Source: Luteimonas arsenica (GTDB lineage Bacteria; Pseudomonadota; Gammaproteobacteria; Xanthomonadales; Xanthomonadaceae). Taken from it: a DNA stretch of 64,000 nucleotides. The position numbers and the translations under genes are program-made. The stretch is taken from positions 1,116,001 to 1,180,000 of the forward strand of contig NZ_SJRW01000001.1 of assembly GCF_004352825.1 (NCBI RefSeq), read 5' to 3'. The notes below the pieces were generated by a model. It did not search any database. It had not been told where the DNA came from and worked only from the letters and a program-made list of their open reading frames with translations. This document shows, piece by piece, positions 10,652-21,985 of this stretch. How positions within the stretch are numbered: the stretch's first letter is position 1; each line of letters starts with the position of its first letter.

Positions 10652-11885
10652 ATGTTCAAACCCCTTCCCGTCGCCATCGGCCTGCGCTACCTGCGCGCCA
10701 AGCGCCGCAACGGCTTCATCTCCTTCATCTCCCTGGCCTCGATCCTCGGCATCGCCATCGGCGTGACCGCGCTGATCACCACGCTGGCGGTGATGAGCGG
10801 CTTCCAGCGCGAGATCCGCGATCGCATGCTGCAGATGACCCAGCACGCCACCGTCAGCGCCCACGGCGAGGCGATGACCGAGTGGCGGCAGGCGGTCGAG
10901 GTCGGCACCGCCGATCCGCGCGTGGCCGCGGCGGCGCCGTACATTTCCACCGAGGCGCTGCTCTCGGGCAAGCGCCGCGAACCGGCGATGCTGCGCGGCA
11001 TCGTGCCGGCCGACGAGGCACGGGTCTCGATCCTCGGCGAGCGCATGGTCGAGGGCAGCCTCGATACCCTGGAACCGCGCAGCTACAACATCGTGCTCGG
11101 CCGCGAACTGGCGCTGTGGCTGGGCGTTCGCATGGGCGACAGCGTGGTCGTGACCACCGACTTCCAGGCCACGCCCATGGGTGCGATGCCCCAGCTCAAG
11201 CGCTTCACCGTCAGCGGCATCTTCGAAGCAGGCTACCAGGAGGCCGACCGCGGCCTGGCGGTGGTCAACATCGAGGACCTGCAGCGACTGCTGCGCATGG
11301 GCGAGGGCGTCACCGGCGTGCGCCTGCAGATGCACGACATGGACCAGGCCTACGCCGTGGCCCGCGACCTGGCCCTGAAGCTGGGCGGACCCTACATGGT
11401 CAGCGACTGGACCATGGAGAACGCGCACCTGTTCCGCGCGCTGAAGCTGGAAAAGACCATGATCGCGATCCTGCTGTCGCTGATCATCGCCATGGGTGCC
11501 TTCAACCTGGTGTCCTCGCAGGTGATGCTGGTGACCGACAAGCAGTCCGACATCGCCATCCTGCGCACGCTCGGACTCACGCCGCGCGGGGTGATGCAGG
11601 TGTTCATGGTGCAGGGCACCCTGATCGGCGTGTTGGGCACCGTGCTGGGCGTGATCGGCGGCCTGACGCTGACCTTCAACCTCGAGCGCATCCTGCGCCT
11701 GATCGAGAAGGTGACCGGCGCCGAGCTGATGCCGGCCGACGTCTACTACATCACCGGCCTGCCGACCGAGCTGAGCGCGCAGGACATCACCATCGTGTCC
11801 TGCGTGGCCCTGGCCATGGCCTTCCTGGCGACCATCTACCCGGCGCGCCGCGCGGCGCGCACGGCCCCGGCGGAGGCGCTGCGCT

Positions 11886-11893
<8 letters not shown>
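10652..11893 (+). CDS. lolC: Lipoprotein-releasing ABC transporter permease LolC/LolE
   Basis: LolC/E extracts outer-membrane lipoproteins from the inner membrane for transfer to LolA. The 413-residue protein has the family start [19 protein letters not shown], a first membrane helix, a large periplasmic domain (about residues 45-260), and three C-terminal helices including the FtsX-like region and [16 protein letters not shown]. Its length equals that of LolC/LolE. Only one permease gene is present next to lolD; many relatives in this group likewise have a single copy that would work as a homodimer. It overlaps lolD by eight bases. Confidence 0.93.
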
Positions 11894-12629
<736 letters not shown>

Positions 12630-12775
12630 GTCTCGATGCCGGCCCCCGGATACCGGGGCTGCTGTCCCGGCCGGTGCGGCGCGGGAAATCCTGAGGCCCG
12701 TCCGGGACGCCGGCCGATCCTACGCGCGCGGCCACCGTCGCAGGCTGGAGGTTTCCGGTCCCGGGCTTAGCGGCA

Positions 12776-15115
12776 ATGACGACAGCAATCGCGGTTCCGC
12801 CCCTGGGCGTGGCCGCCGCCGCGGCGCTGGTGGCCGGCGCACTGGCCTGCCTGCGCCTGCCATCCCTGCCGCTGGCGTGGCTGTGCGTCGTGCTCATGGC
12901 CGCGGGTATGGCCGCCTGGTGGCGACTGCGGGGGCGCTGGCGCTGGGCGGGTGCGCTGGTCGCGGGCTTCGCGCTCTGCGGCCTGCACGCGGGAGCCTCG
13001 CTCGGCGGGCAGTTGCCCGCGTCGCAGGCGCGTGGCGATTTCACCGTGTCCGGGCGTGTCACCGGCCTGCCGGAAGTGGACGCGAAGCGCACGCGCTTCC
13101 AGTTCCGCGTCGATGACGACCCGGCGCTGCCCGACGCGCTGCGCGGCGCCAGGCTGCGCCTGTCCTGGTACGACAACGAGTGGTCGGACGAAGCATCGCG
13201 CCGCTACGAACTCCAGCCCGGCGCGGAATGGCGCCTGCAGCTGCGGCTTCGCGCGCCGCGCGGGCTGCGCAACCCGGGCGGTTTCGACGCCGAGCGCCAC
13301 GCCATGGCCGCGCGCATCGTCGCCACCGGATACGTGCGCGAGCAGGCAACGGCCGAAGCGCTGCAGCCGGCCCGCGGCATCGACGCCTGGCGCGACCGCA
13401 TCGCCCGGCGGATCGATGAATCCGTGCCCTCGGGTTCGGCACGCTACGTGCGCGCGCTGGCGCTGGGCGACACCCGCGGCCTCGAGGACGTTGACTGGGA
13501 GCTGCTGCGCGCCACCGGCCTGACCCACCTGATCGCGATCTCCGGCTTCCACGTTGGCCTGGTCGCCGGCTTCTTCGCGCTGCTGGGCGCGGCACTGTGG
13601 CGGCTGTTCCCGGCGCTGTGCATCCTCGTCCCCCGTCCGCAGGCCGCGGCTGCTGTTGCCTTCCTCGGCGCGCTCGGCTACGCCGCGGTCGCCGGCTTCG
13701 CCCTGCCTACGGTGCGCACCGTGCTGATGATCGCGGTGGCTGTGGCCGCGCGGCTGTGGCGGCGCCCGCTGCGCATTTCCGAATCGCTGGCGCTGGCCGC
13801 GATCGCCATCGTCCTGGTCGATCCGCTGGCCCTGCTGTCGGCGGGCTTCTGGCTCAGCTTCGGCGGCGTGGCCTGGCTGCTGTGGTGTCTGCCGCAGGCC
13901 GGCGGACGGCCGCTGCGCGATTTCCTTTCGGCGCAGTGGGTGGCGACGCTGGGACTGCTGCCGATGACCGCGATCCTGTTCGGACAGGCCTCTCTGGCCG
14001 GCCCCTTTGCCAACCTGGTGGCGATCCCCTGGTGGAGCCTGGTGGTGGTGCCGCTGTCGCTGCTGGGCACCGCGCTCGAGGGCCTGCACACGGGTTGGGG
14101 CGGCGGCGCCTGGCGCCTGGCTGCGGCCGCCTTCGACCTGTCCTGGCCGCTGTTCGAACGCCTCGGTGGCAGCCCGCTGGCGCTGGCGTGGCTGCCCGAA
14201 CCGCCCTGGTTCGCGCTGCCGATGGCGCTGCTGGCCGCGTTCTGGCTGCTGCTGCCGCGCGGCGTGCCGGGCAGGTCGCTGGCGCTGCTGCTGTGGCTGC
14301 CGCTGCTGTGGCCAGACCGCCAGCTGCCGCGCCACGGCGAGGTCGAACTGGTGATGCTGGACGTGGGGCAGGGGCTGTCGGTGCTGGTGCGCACCGCCGG
14401 CCACGCCGCGCTCTACGACATGGGCCCGGCGACTCCGGACGGCTTCGACGCCGGCGAGCGCACCGTGGTGCCGGCGCTGCACGCGCTGGGCGTGCGTCGG
14501 CTCGACATCCTGGTCGCCAGCCACGCCGACGCCGACCATGCCGGCGGGCTCGACGCCGTGCGCCGCCGCTTCCCCGCGCCGGTGGTGCTGGCGCCGGAGG
14601 GCGCTGGGATCGAAGGCGCCTCGGGCTGCCTGGCCGGCAGCGGCTGGCAGCGCGACGGCGTCAGCTTCCGCTTCCTGCACCCGCCGCTGCACTTTCCCTA
14701 CCTGCGCAACGAGTCCAGCTGTGTGCTGCGGATCGAAACCGCGCACGGCGCGGTCCTGCTCACCGGCGACATCGGGGAGGCCATCGAGGAGCGCTTGGCC
14801 GGTCGTTTCGCCGAGGACCTGCCGGCCGACGTGGTTCTTGTCCCGCACCACGGCTCGCGGCACTCCTCGACGGCGGGCTTCGTGGCCGCGACCTCGCCGC
14901 GACTGGCGCTGGTGTCGGCCGGACACGGCAACCGCTTCGGGCACCCGGACGCGGGCGCGGTGGCGCGCTGGGAGCGGGGCGGGGCTGAGGTCCTGGCGAC
15001 GCCCGCGGGCGGGGCGATCAGGGTGAGGCTGGCCGGGCAGGGCGTCGTGGCCGGGACGGAGCGGAAGCGCCGCCCGCGATTCTGGGACGCAGTTCGCATG
15101 CAGGAACGGCAATGA
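12776..15115 (+). CDS. comEC: DNA uptake channel protein ComEC/Rec2
   Basis: ComEC forms the inner-membrane channel for single-stranded DNA during natural transformation. The 779-residue protein has an N-terminal DUF4131-like part, the competence domain (about residues 200-470; GLTHLIAISGFHVGLVAG), and a C-terminal metallo-beta-lactamase domain from about residue 525 (LDVGQGLSVLV; metal-binding HADADHAGG; VLVPHHGSRHS). All domains are intact, so the gene looks functional, though it stands alone among envelope genes. A REP-like palindrome follows it. Confidence 0.94.
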   Translation: MTTAIAVPPLGVAAAAALVAGALACLRLPSLPLAWLCVVLMAAGMAAWWRLRGRWRWAGALVAGFALCGLHAGASLGGQLPASQARGDFTVSGRVTGLPEVDAKRTRFQFRVDDDPALPDALRGARLRLSWYDNEWSDEASRRYELQPGAEWRLQLRLRAPRGLRNPGGFDAERHAMAARIVATGYVREQATAEALQPARGIDAWRDRIARRIDESVPSGSARYVRALALGDTRGLEDVDWELLRATGLTHLIAISGFHVGLVAGFFALLGAALWRLFPALCILVPRPQAAAAVAFLGALGYAAVAGFALPTVRTVLMIAVAVAARLWRRPLRISESLALAAIAIVLVDPLALLSAGFWLSFGGVAWLLWCLPQAGGRPLRDFLSAQWVATLGLLPMTAILFGQASLAGPFANLVAIPWWSLVVVPLSLLGTALEGLHTGWGGGAWRLAAAAFDLSWPLFERLGGSPLALAWLPEPPWFALPMALLAAFWLLLPRGVPGRSLALLLWLPLLWPDRQLPRHGEVELVMLDVGQGLSVLVRTAGHAALYDMGPATPDGFDAGERTVVPALHALGVRRLDILVASHADADHAGGLDAVRRRFPAPVVLAPEGAGIEGASGCLAGSGWQRDGVSFRFLHPPLHFPYLRNESSCVLRIETAHGAVLLTGDIGEAIEERLAGRFAEDLPADVVLVPHHGSRHSSTAGFVAATSPRLALVSAGHGNRFGHPDAGAVARWERGGAEVLATPAGGAIRVRLAGQGVVAGTERKRRPRFWDAVRMQERQ

Positions 15116-15135
15116 CCGGGCGAAGCGCGCTCTGC

Positions 15136-15203
15136 TGTGGGAGCGGCTATAGCCGCGATCACCGCAAGGCCATTGAAGAATCGCGGCTGTAGCCGCTCCC
15201 ACA
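15136..15203. repeat. REP-like palindrome
   Basis: Two 24-base arms (15136-15159 and 15180-15203) match at 23 positions and begin TGTGGGAGCGGCTATAGC. The spacer is 20 bases. This TGTGGGAGCGG type is the REP element common in xanthomonads and pseudomonads, often mobilised by RAYT transposases. It lies between comEC and exbB and may also stabilise or end transcripts. Confidence 0.85.
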
Positions 15204-15289
15204 CAGGAAGGGGCTGCCACAGGGGGAGGGTTGGGGCAGTATCCTATGGGCCCTGTTTTCCCCCGGGCCCGCGGCCCCAGGAGCGATAC

Positions 15290-15988
15290 GTGCTGGAACT
15301 GGTCAAGGCAGGCGGCTGGCCGATGCTGCCCCTGCTGCTGCTGTCGGCGGTGGCGCTGGCGATCATCGTCGAACGCTTCTGGACCCTGCGTCGCAGCCAG
15401 GTGCTGCCCCCCGGCCTCGGCCGCGAGGTGCGCGACTGGGTCGGCCGCGGCGGCCAGCTGGACCCGGCCCACATCGAATCCCTGCGCGGCAACTCGCCGC
15501 TGGGCGCGCTGCTGGCCAGCGTGCTCGACATGCGCAACCACCCGCGCGACGAGATGCGTGAGCGCGTCGAAGACGTCGGCCGCCACCTCGCGCACCGGAT
15601 GGAGCGCTATCTCAACGCGCTCGGCACCATCGCCGGCGCCGGTCCGCTGCTGGGCCTGTTCGGCACCGTGGTCGGCATGATCCAGATGTTCCTGGGGATC
15701 ATGGACGTGGGCGTGGGCGACGTGAACGAGTTGGCCGGCGGCATCGGCAAGGCCCTGGTCTGCGCCGCGGCGGGCATGATCGTGGCGGTGCCGGCGCTGA
15801 TGTTCCACCGCTACTTCCGCGGCCGCATCGACGGCTACATCGTCGAGATGGAGCACGAGGCCATCGCCCTGATGGATGCACTGGATCCGCGCAACCGTCG
15901 TCCCGCCGCCGCCGGCACCCCCGCGCACGCCGGCGGGCAGCACGCCTCCGCCGCACACAGCGGCGCGACCCGCCCGGCACAGGCCTGA
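15290..15988 (+). CDS. exbB: MotA/TolQ/ExbB proton channel family protein
   Basis: This inner-membrane protein forms the proton channel with ExbD that energises outer-membrane processes. The 232-residue chain has three membrane segments: WPMLPLLLLSAVALAIIVERF, then the pair around IAGAGPLLGLFGTVVGMIQMF and IGKALVCAAAGMIVAVPALMFHR, the ExbB signature. GTG 15290 is chosen because AGGAG lies six bases upstream; upstream in-frame codons run into the REP-like palindrome. The C-terminal tail is Ala/Pro-rich. It is followed seven bases later by exbD, and the pair precedes msbA-lpxK-kdsB. Confidence 0.92.
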   Translation: MLELVKAGGWPMLPLLLLSAVALAIIVERFWTLRRSQVLPPGLGREVRDWVGRGGQLDPAHIESLRGNSPLGALLASVLDMRNHPRDEMRERVEDVGRHLAHRMERYLNALGTIAGAGPLLGLFGTVVGMIQMFLGIMDVGVGDVNELAGGIGKALVCAAAGMIVAVPALMFHRYFRGRIDGYIVEMEHEAIALMDALDPRNRRPAAAGTPAHAGGQHASAAHSGATRPAQA

Positions 15989-15995
15989 GCCCCGC

Positions 15996-16442
15996 ATGCG
16001 CATCCGCGACCGCCGCGCCGAGGACATCCCCGAGATCAACCTCGTGCCGCTGATCGACGTGATCCTGGTGCTGATCATCTTCTTCGTGGTCACCACCACC
16101 TTCGACTCGCGCTCGATGCTGAAGCTCGAACTGCCGCGCGCCGACGCCCGCCCGGCCGACAGCGAGCAGCCGGCGCTGAGCGTGCTGGTCAACGCCGAGG
16201 GCCGCTACTTCATCGACGACCGCGAGGCCCTGCGCACCGACGTCGAAGCGATCAAGGCCACGATCCTGGAAGTCGCCGGCGACGACCGCGAGCGCCCGGT
16301 GCTGCTGCGCGCCGACGCGCGTACCCCGCACCAGGCGGTGGTCACCGCGATGGACGCGCTTGGCCAGCTCGGCTTCCGCCGGGTGTCGATCGCGACCGCG
16401 CCCGAAGCCGGCGCCCGCGTCGTGCAGGATCCCGCGCAGTGA
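15996..16442 (+). CDS. exbD: Biopolymer transport protein ExbD/TolR family
   Basis: This 148-residue protein has a short cytoplasmic N-terminus, one membrane helix ([19 protein letters not shown]) containing the Asp that ExbD uses in the proton path, and a periplasmic domain ending FRRVSIAT. It pairs with the upstream ExbB. Its stop overlaps the GTG start of msbA, so the two energisation genes and the lipid A flippase are transcribed and probably translated together. Confidence 0.93.
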   Translation: MRIRDRRAEDIPEINLVPLIDVILVLIIFFVVTTTFDSRSMLKLELPRADARPADSEQPALSVLVNAEGRYFIDDREALRTDVEAIKATILEVAGDDRERPVLLRADARTPHQAVVTAMDALGQLGFRRVSIATAPEAGARVVQDPAQ

Positions 16443-18202
16443 GCAGCGCCGAGGACGCGCCCGCGCCCAGCCCTTGGCAGACCTACCGCCGCCTGCTCGG
16501 CCATGCCGGCCGCTACTGGCCGCTGCTGGCGGTCGCCATGGTCGGCATGGTGGTCGAAGCCGCGGCGGGTTCGGCCTTCGTCTGGCTGATGAAGCCGCTG
16601 ACCAACGACGGCTTCGTCGACCCCAAGCCGGAGATGGCCTTGATCCTGCCGCTGGCGATCATCGGCCTGTTCCTGCTGCGCGGCGTGGCCACCTTCTGCA
16701 CCGACTACGGCATCGCCCGCGCCGGCCGCAGCGTGGTGCGCGACCTGCGCGAACTGGTGCTGGGCAAGTACCTGCGCCTGCCCAGCAGCCGCTTCGACAC
16801 CGAAGCCGTGCCGCAGATGGTCAGCCGCCTGAACTTCGACACCGAGCAGGTCACCCAGGCCAGCGCCGACGCGCTGAAGATGATCATCGCCGACGGCCTG
16901 ACCATCGTGTTCCTGCTCGGCCTGATGCTGTACACCAGCGTCAAGGTCACCATGGCGATGATCCTGATCGCGCCGCTGATCGGCGTCCTGGTCTGGTACG
17001 TGGGCGGCCGCTACCGCCGCATCAGCCGCGGCATCCAGACCGGCATGGGCGAGCTGGCGCACAGCGCCGAGCAGTCGCTGGCCGCGCAGCAGGACGTGAA
17101 GGTGCACGGCGCCCAGGCCTTCGAGCAGACGCGCTATTCCGCGCTGGCCAACCGCGTGCTGCGCCTGAACCTGAAGGTCGAGGCCACGCGCGCGATGTCC
17201 TCGGCGCTGGTGCAGGTGCTGGCCGCGTTCGCGCTGGCGGCGATCGTCTGGGTCGCGATCCACGAGGCCCTGGAAGGGCGCCTGGATCCCGGCGAGTTCA
17301 TGCAGCTGATGACCGCGATGATGGGCATCATTCCTTCGCTGCGCCGGATCACCAACGTGCAGAGCGTGATCGGCCGCGGCGTGGCCGCCGCCGAGCGCCT
17401 GTTCGCGATCCTCGACGACGAGGAGGAAGACGACCGCGGTCGCCATGCCGTCGAGCGCGCGCGCGGCGAACTGGTTTTCGACGACGTGGGCCTGCGCTAC
17501 GCCCGCGGCGACGGCAGCGCGCTCCAGGACGTCAGCTTCCGCGCCGCGCCCGGCACCGTCACCGCCATCGTCGGGCGCTCGGGCAGCGGCAAGACCAGCC
17601 TGGTGCGCCTGGTGCCGCGCTTCTACGAACCGACGTCGGGGCGCATCACGCTGGACGGCGTGCCGCTGTCCGACTACCCGCTGGCCGACCTGCGCCGGCA
17701 GATCGCCCTGGTCGGCCAGCGCGTGGCCCTGTTCGACGACACCGTGGCCGCCAACATCGCCTACGGCATCGATGCACCGGTGGAATCCATCCGCGCCGCG
17801 GCCGAAGCCGCCAACGCCTGGGAGTTCATCGAGCGCCTGCCGCAGGGCCTGGACACGCCGATCGGCGAGAACGGCTCGCTGCTGTCGGGCGGCCAGCGCC
17901 AGCGCCTGGCGATCGCCCGCGCGATCCTGCGCGACGCCCCGATCCTGATCCTCGACGAAGCCACCGCCGCGCTCGACACCGAGTCCGAACGCCTGGTACA
18001 GGACGCGCTGCAGCGCCTGATGCCCGACCGCACCACGCTGGTGGTCGCGCACCGGCTGTCGACCATCGAACATGCCGACCAGGTGCTGGTCTTCGACCAG
18101 GGGCGCATGGTGGAGCAGGGCACCCACGCCGAGCTGCTGGCGCGCGGCGGCCTGTACGCCCACCTCCACGCCATGCAGTTCCGCGAGGGCGGCGCGGCAT
18201 GA
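16439..18202 (+). CDS. msbA: Lipid A export ABC transporter MsbA
   Basis: MsbA flips lipid A-core across the inner membrane. The 587-residue half-transporter has a six-helix N-terminal domain (about residues 20-315), then the ATPase domain with Walker [10 protein letters not shown] near residue 379, the signature [16 protein letters not shown] and Walker [13 protein letters not shown]. It starts with GTG overlapping exbD and ends overlapping lpxK (ATGA). The lipid A genes next to it support MsbA over a general multidrug exporter. Confidence 0.95.
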   Translation: MSSAEDAPAPSPWQTYRRLLGHAGRYWPLLAVAMVGMVVEAAAGSAFVWLMKPLTNDGFVDPKPEMALILPLAIIGLFLLRGVATFCTDYGIARAGRSVVRDLRELVLGKYLRLPSSRFDTEAVPQMVSRLNFDTEQVTQASADALKMIIADGLTIVFLLGLMLYTSVKVTMAMILIAPLIGVLVWYVGGRYRRISRGIQTGMGELAHSAEQSLAAQQDVKVHGAQAFEQTRYSALANRVLRLNLKVEATRAMSSALVQVLAAFALAAIVWVAIHEALEGRLDPGEFMQLMTAMMGIIPSLRRITNVQSVIGRGVAAAERLFAILDDEEEDDRGRHAVERARGELVFDDVGLRYARGDGSALQDVSFRAAPGTVTAIVGRSGSGKTSLVRLVPRFYEPTSGRITLDGVPLSDYPLADLRRQIALVGQRVALFDDTVAANIAYGIDAPVESIRAAAEAANAWEFIERLPQGLDTPIGENGSLLSGGQRQRLAIARAILRDAPILILDEATAALDTESERLVQDALQRLMPDRTTLVVAHRLSTIEHADQVLVFDQGRMVEQGTHAELLARGGLYAHLHAMQFREGGAA

Positions 18203-19212
18203 GCGGACGCGAGGCGCCGAAATGGTGGTACGAGCCGGGCGCGCGCGTGCCGATGTGGGCGCGCGCGGTGGCGCCGCTGTATGCCGCCCTGGTCGCGCTG
18301 CGCGCGCGACTGTACGGCATGGGCCTGCTGCGCACGCAGAGATTGAAGCTGCCGGTGCTGGTGGTCGGCAACCTGGTGGCCGGCGGCAGCGGCAAGACCC
18401 CGCTGACCATCGCCATCGTCGAACGCCTGCGCGCCGAGGGCTGGAACCCGGGCGTCGCCACCCGCGGCTACGGCCGCGCCGACGATTCGAAGGCGCTGTG
18501 GGTCGAGCCCGCCACGCCGCCCGCGCGTGCCGGCGACGAGCCGGTGCTGATCGCCCGTCAGACCGACGTCAAGGTGCGCGTCGACCGCGACCGCGTCGCC
18601 GCCGCCCGCGCGCTGGCCAAGGCCGGCTGCGACATCGTGGTCTGCGACGACGGCCTGCAGCACTACGCCCTGGGCCGCGACATCGAGATCGAAGTGATCG
18701 ACGGCCGCCGCCGCCACGGCAACGGCCTGCCGATTCCCGCCGGCCCTTTGCGCGAACCCGTCGAACGCGGGGCCCGCTGCGACTTCCGCGTGCTCAACGT
18801 CGGCAGCGATCCCGACCTGGCCGCCGGCTTCGGCGAATGGCCGATGTGGCTGGCCCCGGGCGAAGTCGTGCCCCTGGTCGGCGGCCGCACCCTGCCGCTG
18901 TCGGCCTTCGCCGGCCGCCGCGTGCACGCCGTGGCCGGCATTGGCGACCCCGAGCGCTTCTTCGCCATGCTGCGCGACCTCGGCATCGCCGTGGTCCCGC
19001 ACGCCTTCCCCGACCACCACGCCTATACCGCGGACGACCTGCGCTTCGGCAGCGACCTGCCGGTGCTGATGACGGCCAAGGACGCGGTGAAGTGCGCGGC
19101 CTTCGTCAACGAGAAGCACTATGCGGTGCCGGTGAGCGCAGAACTGCCGGAGGCGTTCTGGGTCGCGTTGGCCGCGAGATTGCCCCCATCTGCACTTCGG
19201 GCATCGCCATGA
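18199..19212 (+). CDS. lpxK: Tetraacyldisaccharide 4'-kinase
   Basis: LpxK phosphorylates the 4' position of lipid A disaccharide. The P-loop [16 protein letters not shown] lies near residues 56-71, and [20 protein letters not shown] with the catalytic Asp and His is intact, as is the C-terminal [12 protein letters not shown]. Length is 337 residues, typical for LpxK. The start overlaps the msbA stop and the end overlaps kdsB, so msbA-lpxK-kdsB form a tightly coupled lipid A/Kdo block. Confidence 0.96.
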   Translation: MSGREAPKWWYEPGARVPMWARAVAPLYAALVALRARLYGMGLLRTQRLKLPVLVVGNLVAGGSGKTPLTIAIVERLRAEGWNPGVATRGYGRADDSKALWVEPATPPARAGDEPVLIARQTDVKVRVDRDRVAAARALAKAGCDIVVCDDGLQHYALGRDIEIEVIDGRRRHGNGLPIPAGPLREPVERGARCDFRVLNVGSDPDLAAGFGEWPMWLAPGEVVPLVGGRTLPLSAFAGRRVHAVAGIGDPERFFAMLRDLGIAVVPHAFPDHHAYTADDLRFGSDLPVLMTAKDAVKCAAFVNEKHYAVPVSAELPEAFWVALAARLPPSALRASP

Positions 19213-19973
19213 CCGCCCCCTTCGTCGTCGCCATCCCCGCCCGCTACGCCGCCACCCGTCTCCCCGGCAAACCCCTGCGCCTGCTCGCTGGCGAACCCCT
19301 GGTCCTCCACGTCGCCCGCCGCGCGCTTGCCGCCGGCGCCGATGAGGTCTGGGTCGCCGCCGACGACGCGCGCATCGCCGATGCGCTGGCCGACAGCGGC
19401 GTGCGCATCGCCATGACCTCGCCCGACCATGCCTCCGGCAGCGACCGCCTGGCCGAATGCGCCGCCATCGCCGGCTGGTCCGACGACACGGTGGTGGTGA
19501 ACCTGCAGGGCGATGAACCCTTCGCCCCCGCCGCCGGTATCCGCGCCGTGGCTGCGGCGCTGGTCGACTCCGGCGCCGACATGGCCACCCTGGCCACGCC
19601 GGTGGAGGATGCCGCCACGCTCGCCGACCCCAACGCCGTGAAGCTGGTCCGCGCCGCCAGCGGCGACGCCCTGTACTTCAGCCGCGCGCCCATTCCCTGG
19701 CCCCGCGACGCCTGGGCCAGCGACGAAGGCCGCGCCCGGCTGCCTGCCGGCGGCCACTGGCTGCGCCACATCGGCATCTACGCCTACCGCGCGGGCTTCC
19801 TGAAGCGCTTTGCCGCGCTGCCGCCCACGCCGCTGGAGCGCACCGAATCCCTGGAGCAGCTGCGCGCCCTGGAGCACGGCCACCGCATTGCCGTGGCCCT
19901 GTCCCCGGAGCCGTTCCCGCCCGGCGTGGACACGCCGGAGGACCTGGAGCGCGCCGCGCGTCGCTTGGCCTGA
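19209..19973 (+). CDS. kdsB: 3-deoxy-manno-octulosonate cytidylyltransferase
   Basis: KdsB activates Kdo as CMP-Kdo for attachment to lipid A. The protein begins [19 protein letters not shown], the nucleotidyltransferase signature, and contains [13 protein letters not shown] and the [12 protein letters not shown] region. The length of 254 residues is standard. Its ATG overlaps the lpxK stop. An isolated gene for a secreted protein follows after 73 bases. Confidence 0.97.
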   Translation: MTAPFVVAIPARYAATRLPGKPLRLLAGEPLVLHVARRALAAGADEVWVAADDARIADALADSGVRIAMTSPDHASGSDRLAECAAIAGWSDDTVVVNLQGDEPFAPAAGIRAVAAALVDSGADMATLATPVEDAATLADPNAVKLVRAASGDALYFSRAPIPWPRDAWASDEGRARLPAGGHWLRHIGIYAYRAGFLKRFAALPPTPLERTESLEQLRALEHGHRIAVALSPEPFPPGVDTPEDLERAARRLA

Positions 19974-20046
19974 GGCGGCACTTTCGCGGCGATCCCCAGC
20001 GTGTATGATCGGAATTTCCTGGGGAATCGGAATCGAGGTGCGGAAA

Positions 20047-20517
20047 ATGAATCTGAGGAAGTCGCTTGCCTGCCTGGTGGTGATGTTCGCGGTGTCCGGC
20101 GTGGCGCTGGCCAGCAAGGCCAGGGTCGACGCAACCAAGGGCTCCTTCGCCGAACAGCGCGCGCAGATCGAAGCCGACCTCGCCGATGGCGAAACCTATT
20201 CCGAGATCAGCAATGGCGACCGTGCCACCGTCGCCACCGAGCTCGGCAAGATGGAGACGCTGCTCCGCGGCCGCTCCGTGTCCGAGCTCAGCGAGGCCGA
20301 GAAGGTCGAGCTCATGAACTCGCAGGAGCTGATCAACACCCGGCTGACCAAGGCGAGCGAAGACAGCCGCATGGTGTGTCGTCGCGAGCCGGTGGCAGGT
20401 ACGCGCCTTCCGCGCAGCCAGTGCCTGACGGTCGCCCAGCGCCGCCGCCAGCGCGAGCAGTCGCAGGACGCTCTCGAAGCGCACTACCGTGGGTTCGCGC
20501 CCGTCGGCGAGCCCTGA
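20047..20517 (+). CDS. Small secreted protein of unknown function
   Basis: This 156-residue protein has a clear signal peptide (MNLRKSLACLVVMFAVSGVALA) and a charged helical middle (GDRATVATELGKMETLLRGRSV, then SELSEAEKVELMN). It ends in a basic tail with two Cys in the pattern MVCRREPVAGTRLPRSQC. Proteins with this CRREPVTGSR-type motif are common uncharacterised exported proteins in xanthomonads. A promoter-like pair TTTCGC/TATGAT (19982-20009) lies upstream, and ATCCCCAG is repeated inverted around it. It appears to be a single-gene unit. Confidence 0.8.
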   Translation: MNLRKSLACLVVMFAVSGVALASKARVDATKGSFAEQRAQIEADLADGETYSEISNGDRATVATELGKMETLLRGRSVSELSEAEKVELMNSQELINTRLTKASEDSRMVCRREPVAGTRLPRSQCLTVAQRRRQREQSQDALEAHYRGFAPVGEP

Positions 20518-20557
20518 GCGGGTCCGGCCCGGCGCCGGGACAGGCATAATCCAGGCC

Positions 20558-21985
20558 ATGGATGCCGCCGCGCTTGCTCCCGAGTTCCCGCCGGGCCTTG
20601 AATGGCTGAATACCACCGGGCCGCTGCGCATGTCGCAGCTGCTCGGTCGTGTTTCAGCGCTGGCCTTCGTCAACGCCGGTTCGGCCTGGTGCACCCAGAC
20701 CCTGGTCGACCTGGGTCACCTGCGCAACCGGCACCCGGACCGTCTCAACGTGGTCGCGGTCAACGTGCCGCGCTTCGACCATGAGCGTGAACCCCGGCGC
20801 GCCGGCAAGCGACTCGCCCGCAACAAGTTCGAGTTCCCGGTCGCCCACGATGCGGACTGGGCGCTGTGGCAGCACTACGGCATCGAGGCCTGGCCCACCG
20901 TGGTCCTGCTCGATGCCGAGGGCCGTGTCCGCGACCGCTTCGTGGGCGACGGCCAGCTGCGCGAGATCGACGCCGCAGTCAGCCGCCTGCAGGCCGAAGC
21001 CACGCCGCGTTCGTTCAACGCCGAGCGCGTCGAAATGCGCCGCGGCGGCGAGCCCATGCTGCCGCTGCGCTTCCCCGTAGGCCTGGCGCTGTCGGGCAAC
21101 TATCTGTACGTCGCCGACAGCGGCCACCACCGCGTGCTCGAATGCGACCTCAGCGGCCGCGTGCTGCGGCAGTTCGGCAGCGGTGGTTCGGGTTTCATCG
21201 ACGGTCCGATGGAACTCGCCGCGTTCAACCGCCCGCACGGGCTGTGCATCGAGCGTGACACGCTGTACATCGCCGATACCGGCAACCACGCCGTGCGTCG
21301 CATCCAGCTGCGCGGCGGCGACATCGACACCGTGGTCGGCGCCGGCCGGCCGGGCACGCCGAAGGAAGGCCCCGTGGCCGACCCGCGCATGGTGGCCCTG
21401 GACCAGCCGCGTGCGGTATCGCTGGCGGCAGGCACGCTCTACATCGCCACCGCCGGCGACAACCGCGTGTGGCGCTTCGACCTCGGTGCGCCGGGGCTGT
21501 CGCTGGTGGCCGGTTCCGGCCAGCTGGCGATCGCGGACGGCGTCCGCGATGCGGCGTCCTTCGCCGAACCCTCGTCGCTGGCCGCGGTGCAGCAGGCGGT
21601 CTACGTCTGCGATGCCGCGGGCTCGGCGGTCCGTTCGGCCAGCGCGGTGACCGGCAAGGTCACCACCGTCCTCGGCCAGGACGCCTGGAGCCACGGCAAC
21701 GCCGACGGGGCGCGCGCCGATGCGCGCCTGCAGCAGCCCCAGGCCATCGCGCTCGACCCGGGATCGCCGGTGCTGTGGATCGCCGACAGCGGCAACGACA
21801 GCCTGCGCTCGCTGCGCCTGGGCGGTGGTGAGCTCACCACCGTGCAGCTGCCGCAGCGCCTGCACTCGCCGGGCGGACTGGCAGTCGCCGATGGGGTGGT
21901 CTGGATCGCCGACACCGATGCCCACGCGGTGCTGCGCTACGACACGCGGGACGGCAGCCTGAAGCACGTTCCGATCGGCGAATGA
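20558..21985 (+). CDS. Thioredoxin-like NHL-repeat protein
   Basis: This 475-residue protein has an N-terminal thioredoxin-like domain (about residues 20-150; NAGSAWCTQTLVDLGHLR, then YGIEAWPTVVLLDAEGRV) followed by a beta-propeller of NHL repeats (NYLYVADSGHHRVLECD; TLYIADTGNHAVRRI; LWIADSGNDSLRSL). The active-site pair is reduced to one Cys (AWCTQT), so ordinary disulfide exchange is unlikely. No signal peptide is evident, so it is probably cytoplasmic. Similar bacterial proteins relate to NHLRC2; their role is unclear. The stop overlaps the uvrC start. Confidence 0.88.
   Translation: MDAAALAPEFPPGLEWLNTTGPLRMSQLLGRVSALAFVNAGSAWCTQTLVDLGHLRNRHPDRLNVVAVNVPRFDHEREPRRAGKRLARNKFEFPVAHDADWALWQHYGIEAWPTVVLLDAEGRVRDRFVGDGQLREIDAAVSRLQAEATPRSFNAERVEMRRGGEPMLPLRFPVGLALSGNYLYVADSGHHRVLECDLSGRVLRQFGSGGSGFIDGPMELAAFNRPHGLCIERDTLYIADTGNHAVRRIQLRGGDIDTVVGAGRPGTPKEGPVADPRMVALDQPRAVSLAAGTLYIATAGDNRVWRFDLGAPGLSLVAGSGQLAIADGVRDAASFAEPSSLAAVQQAVYVCDAAGSAVRSASAVTGKVTTVLGQDAWSHGNADGARADARLQQPQAIALDPGSPVLWIADSGNDSLRSLRLGGGELTTVQLPQRLHSPGGLAVADGVVWIADTDAHAVLRYDTRDGSLKHVPIGE

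Noticed and set aside
7288..10677. Minus-strand open frame of more than 1100 codons opposite sdhA and sdhB
   Set aside because: It is the antisense shadow of conserved sdh genes; stop codons are rare on the opposite strand of such GC-rich codons.
12630..12775. Hairpin CCCCGG-ATA-CCGGGG after lolD as a terminator
   Set aside because: The stem is short, the loop has three bases and no T tract follows, so support is too weak for a feature call.
15136..15203. REP-like palindrome considered as a rho-independent terminator
   Set aside because: There is no T tract and the sequence is a known dispersed repeat type; it may still affect transcript ends.
12767..16192. Minus-strand open frame of more than 1100 codons opposite comEC, exbB and exbD
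   Set aside because: It crosses three recognised genes and a REP-like palindrome, with shadow-type composition.
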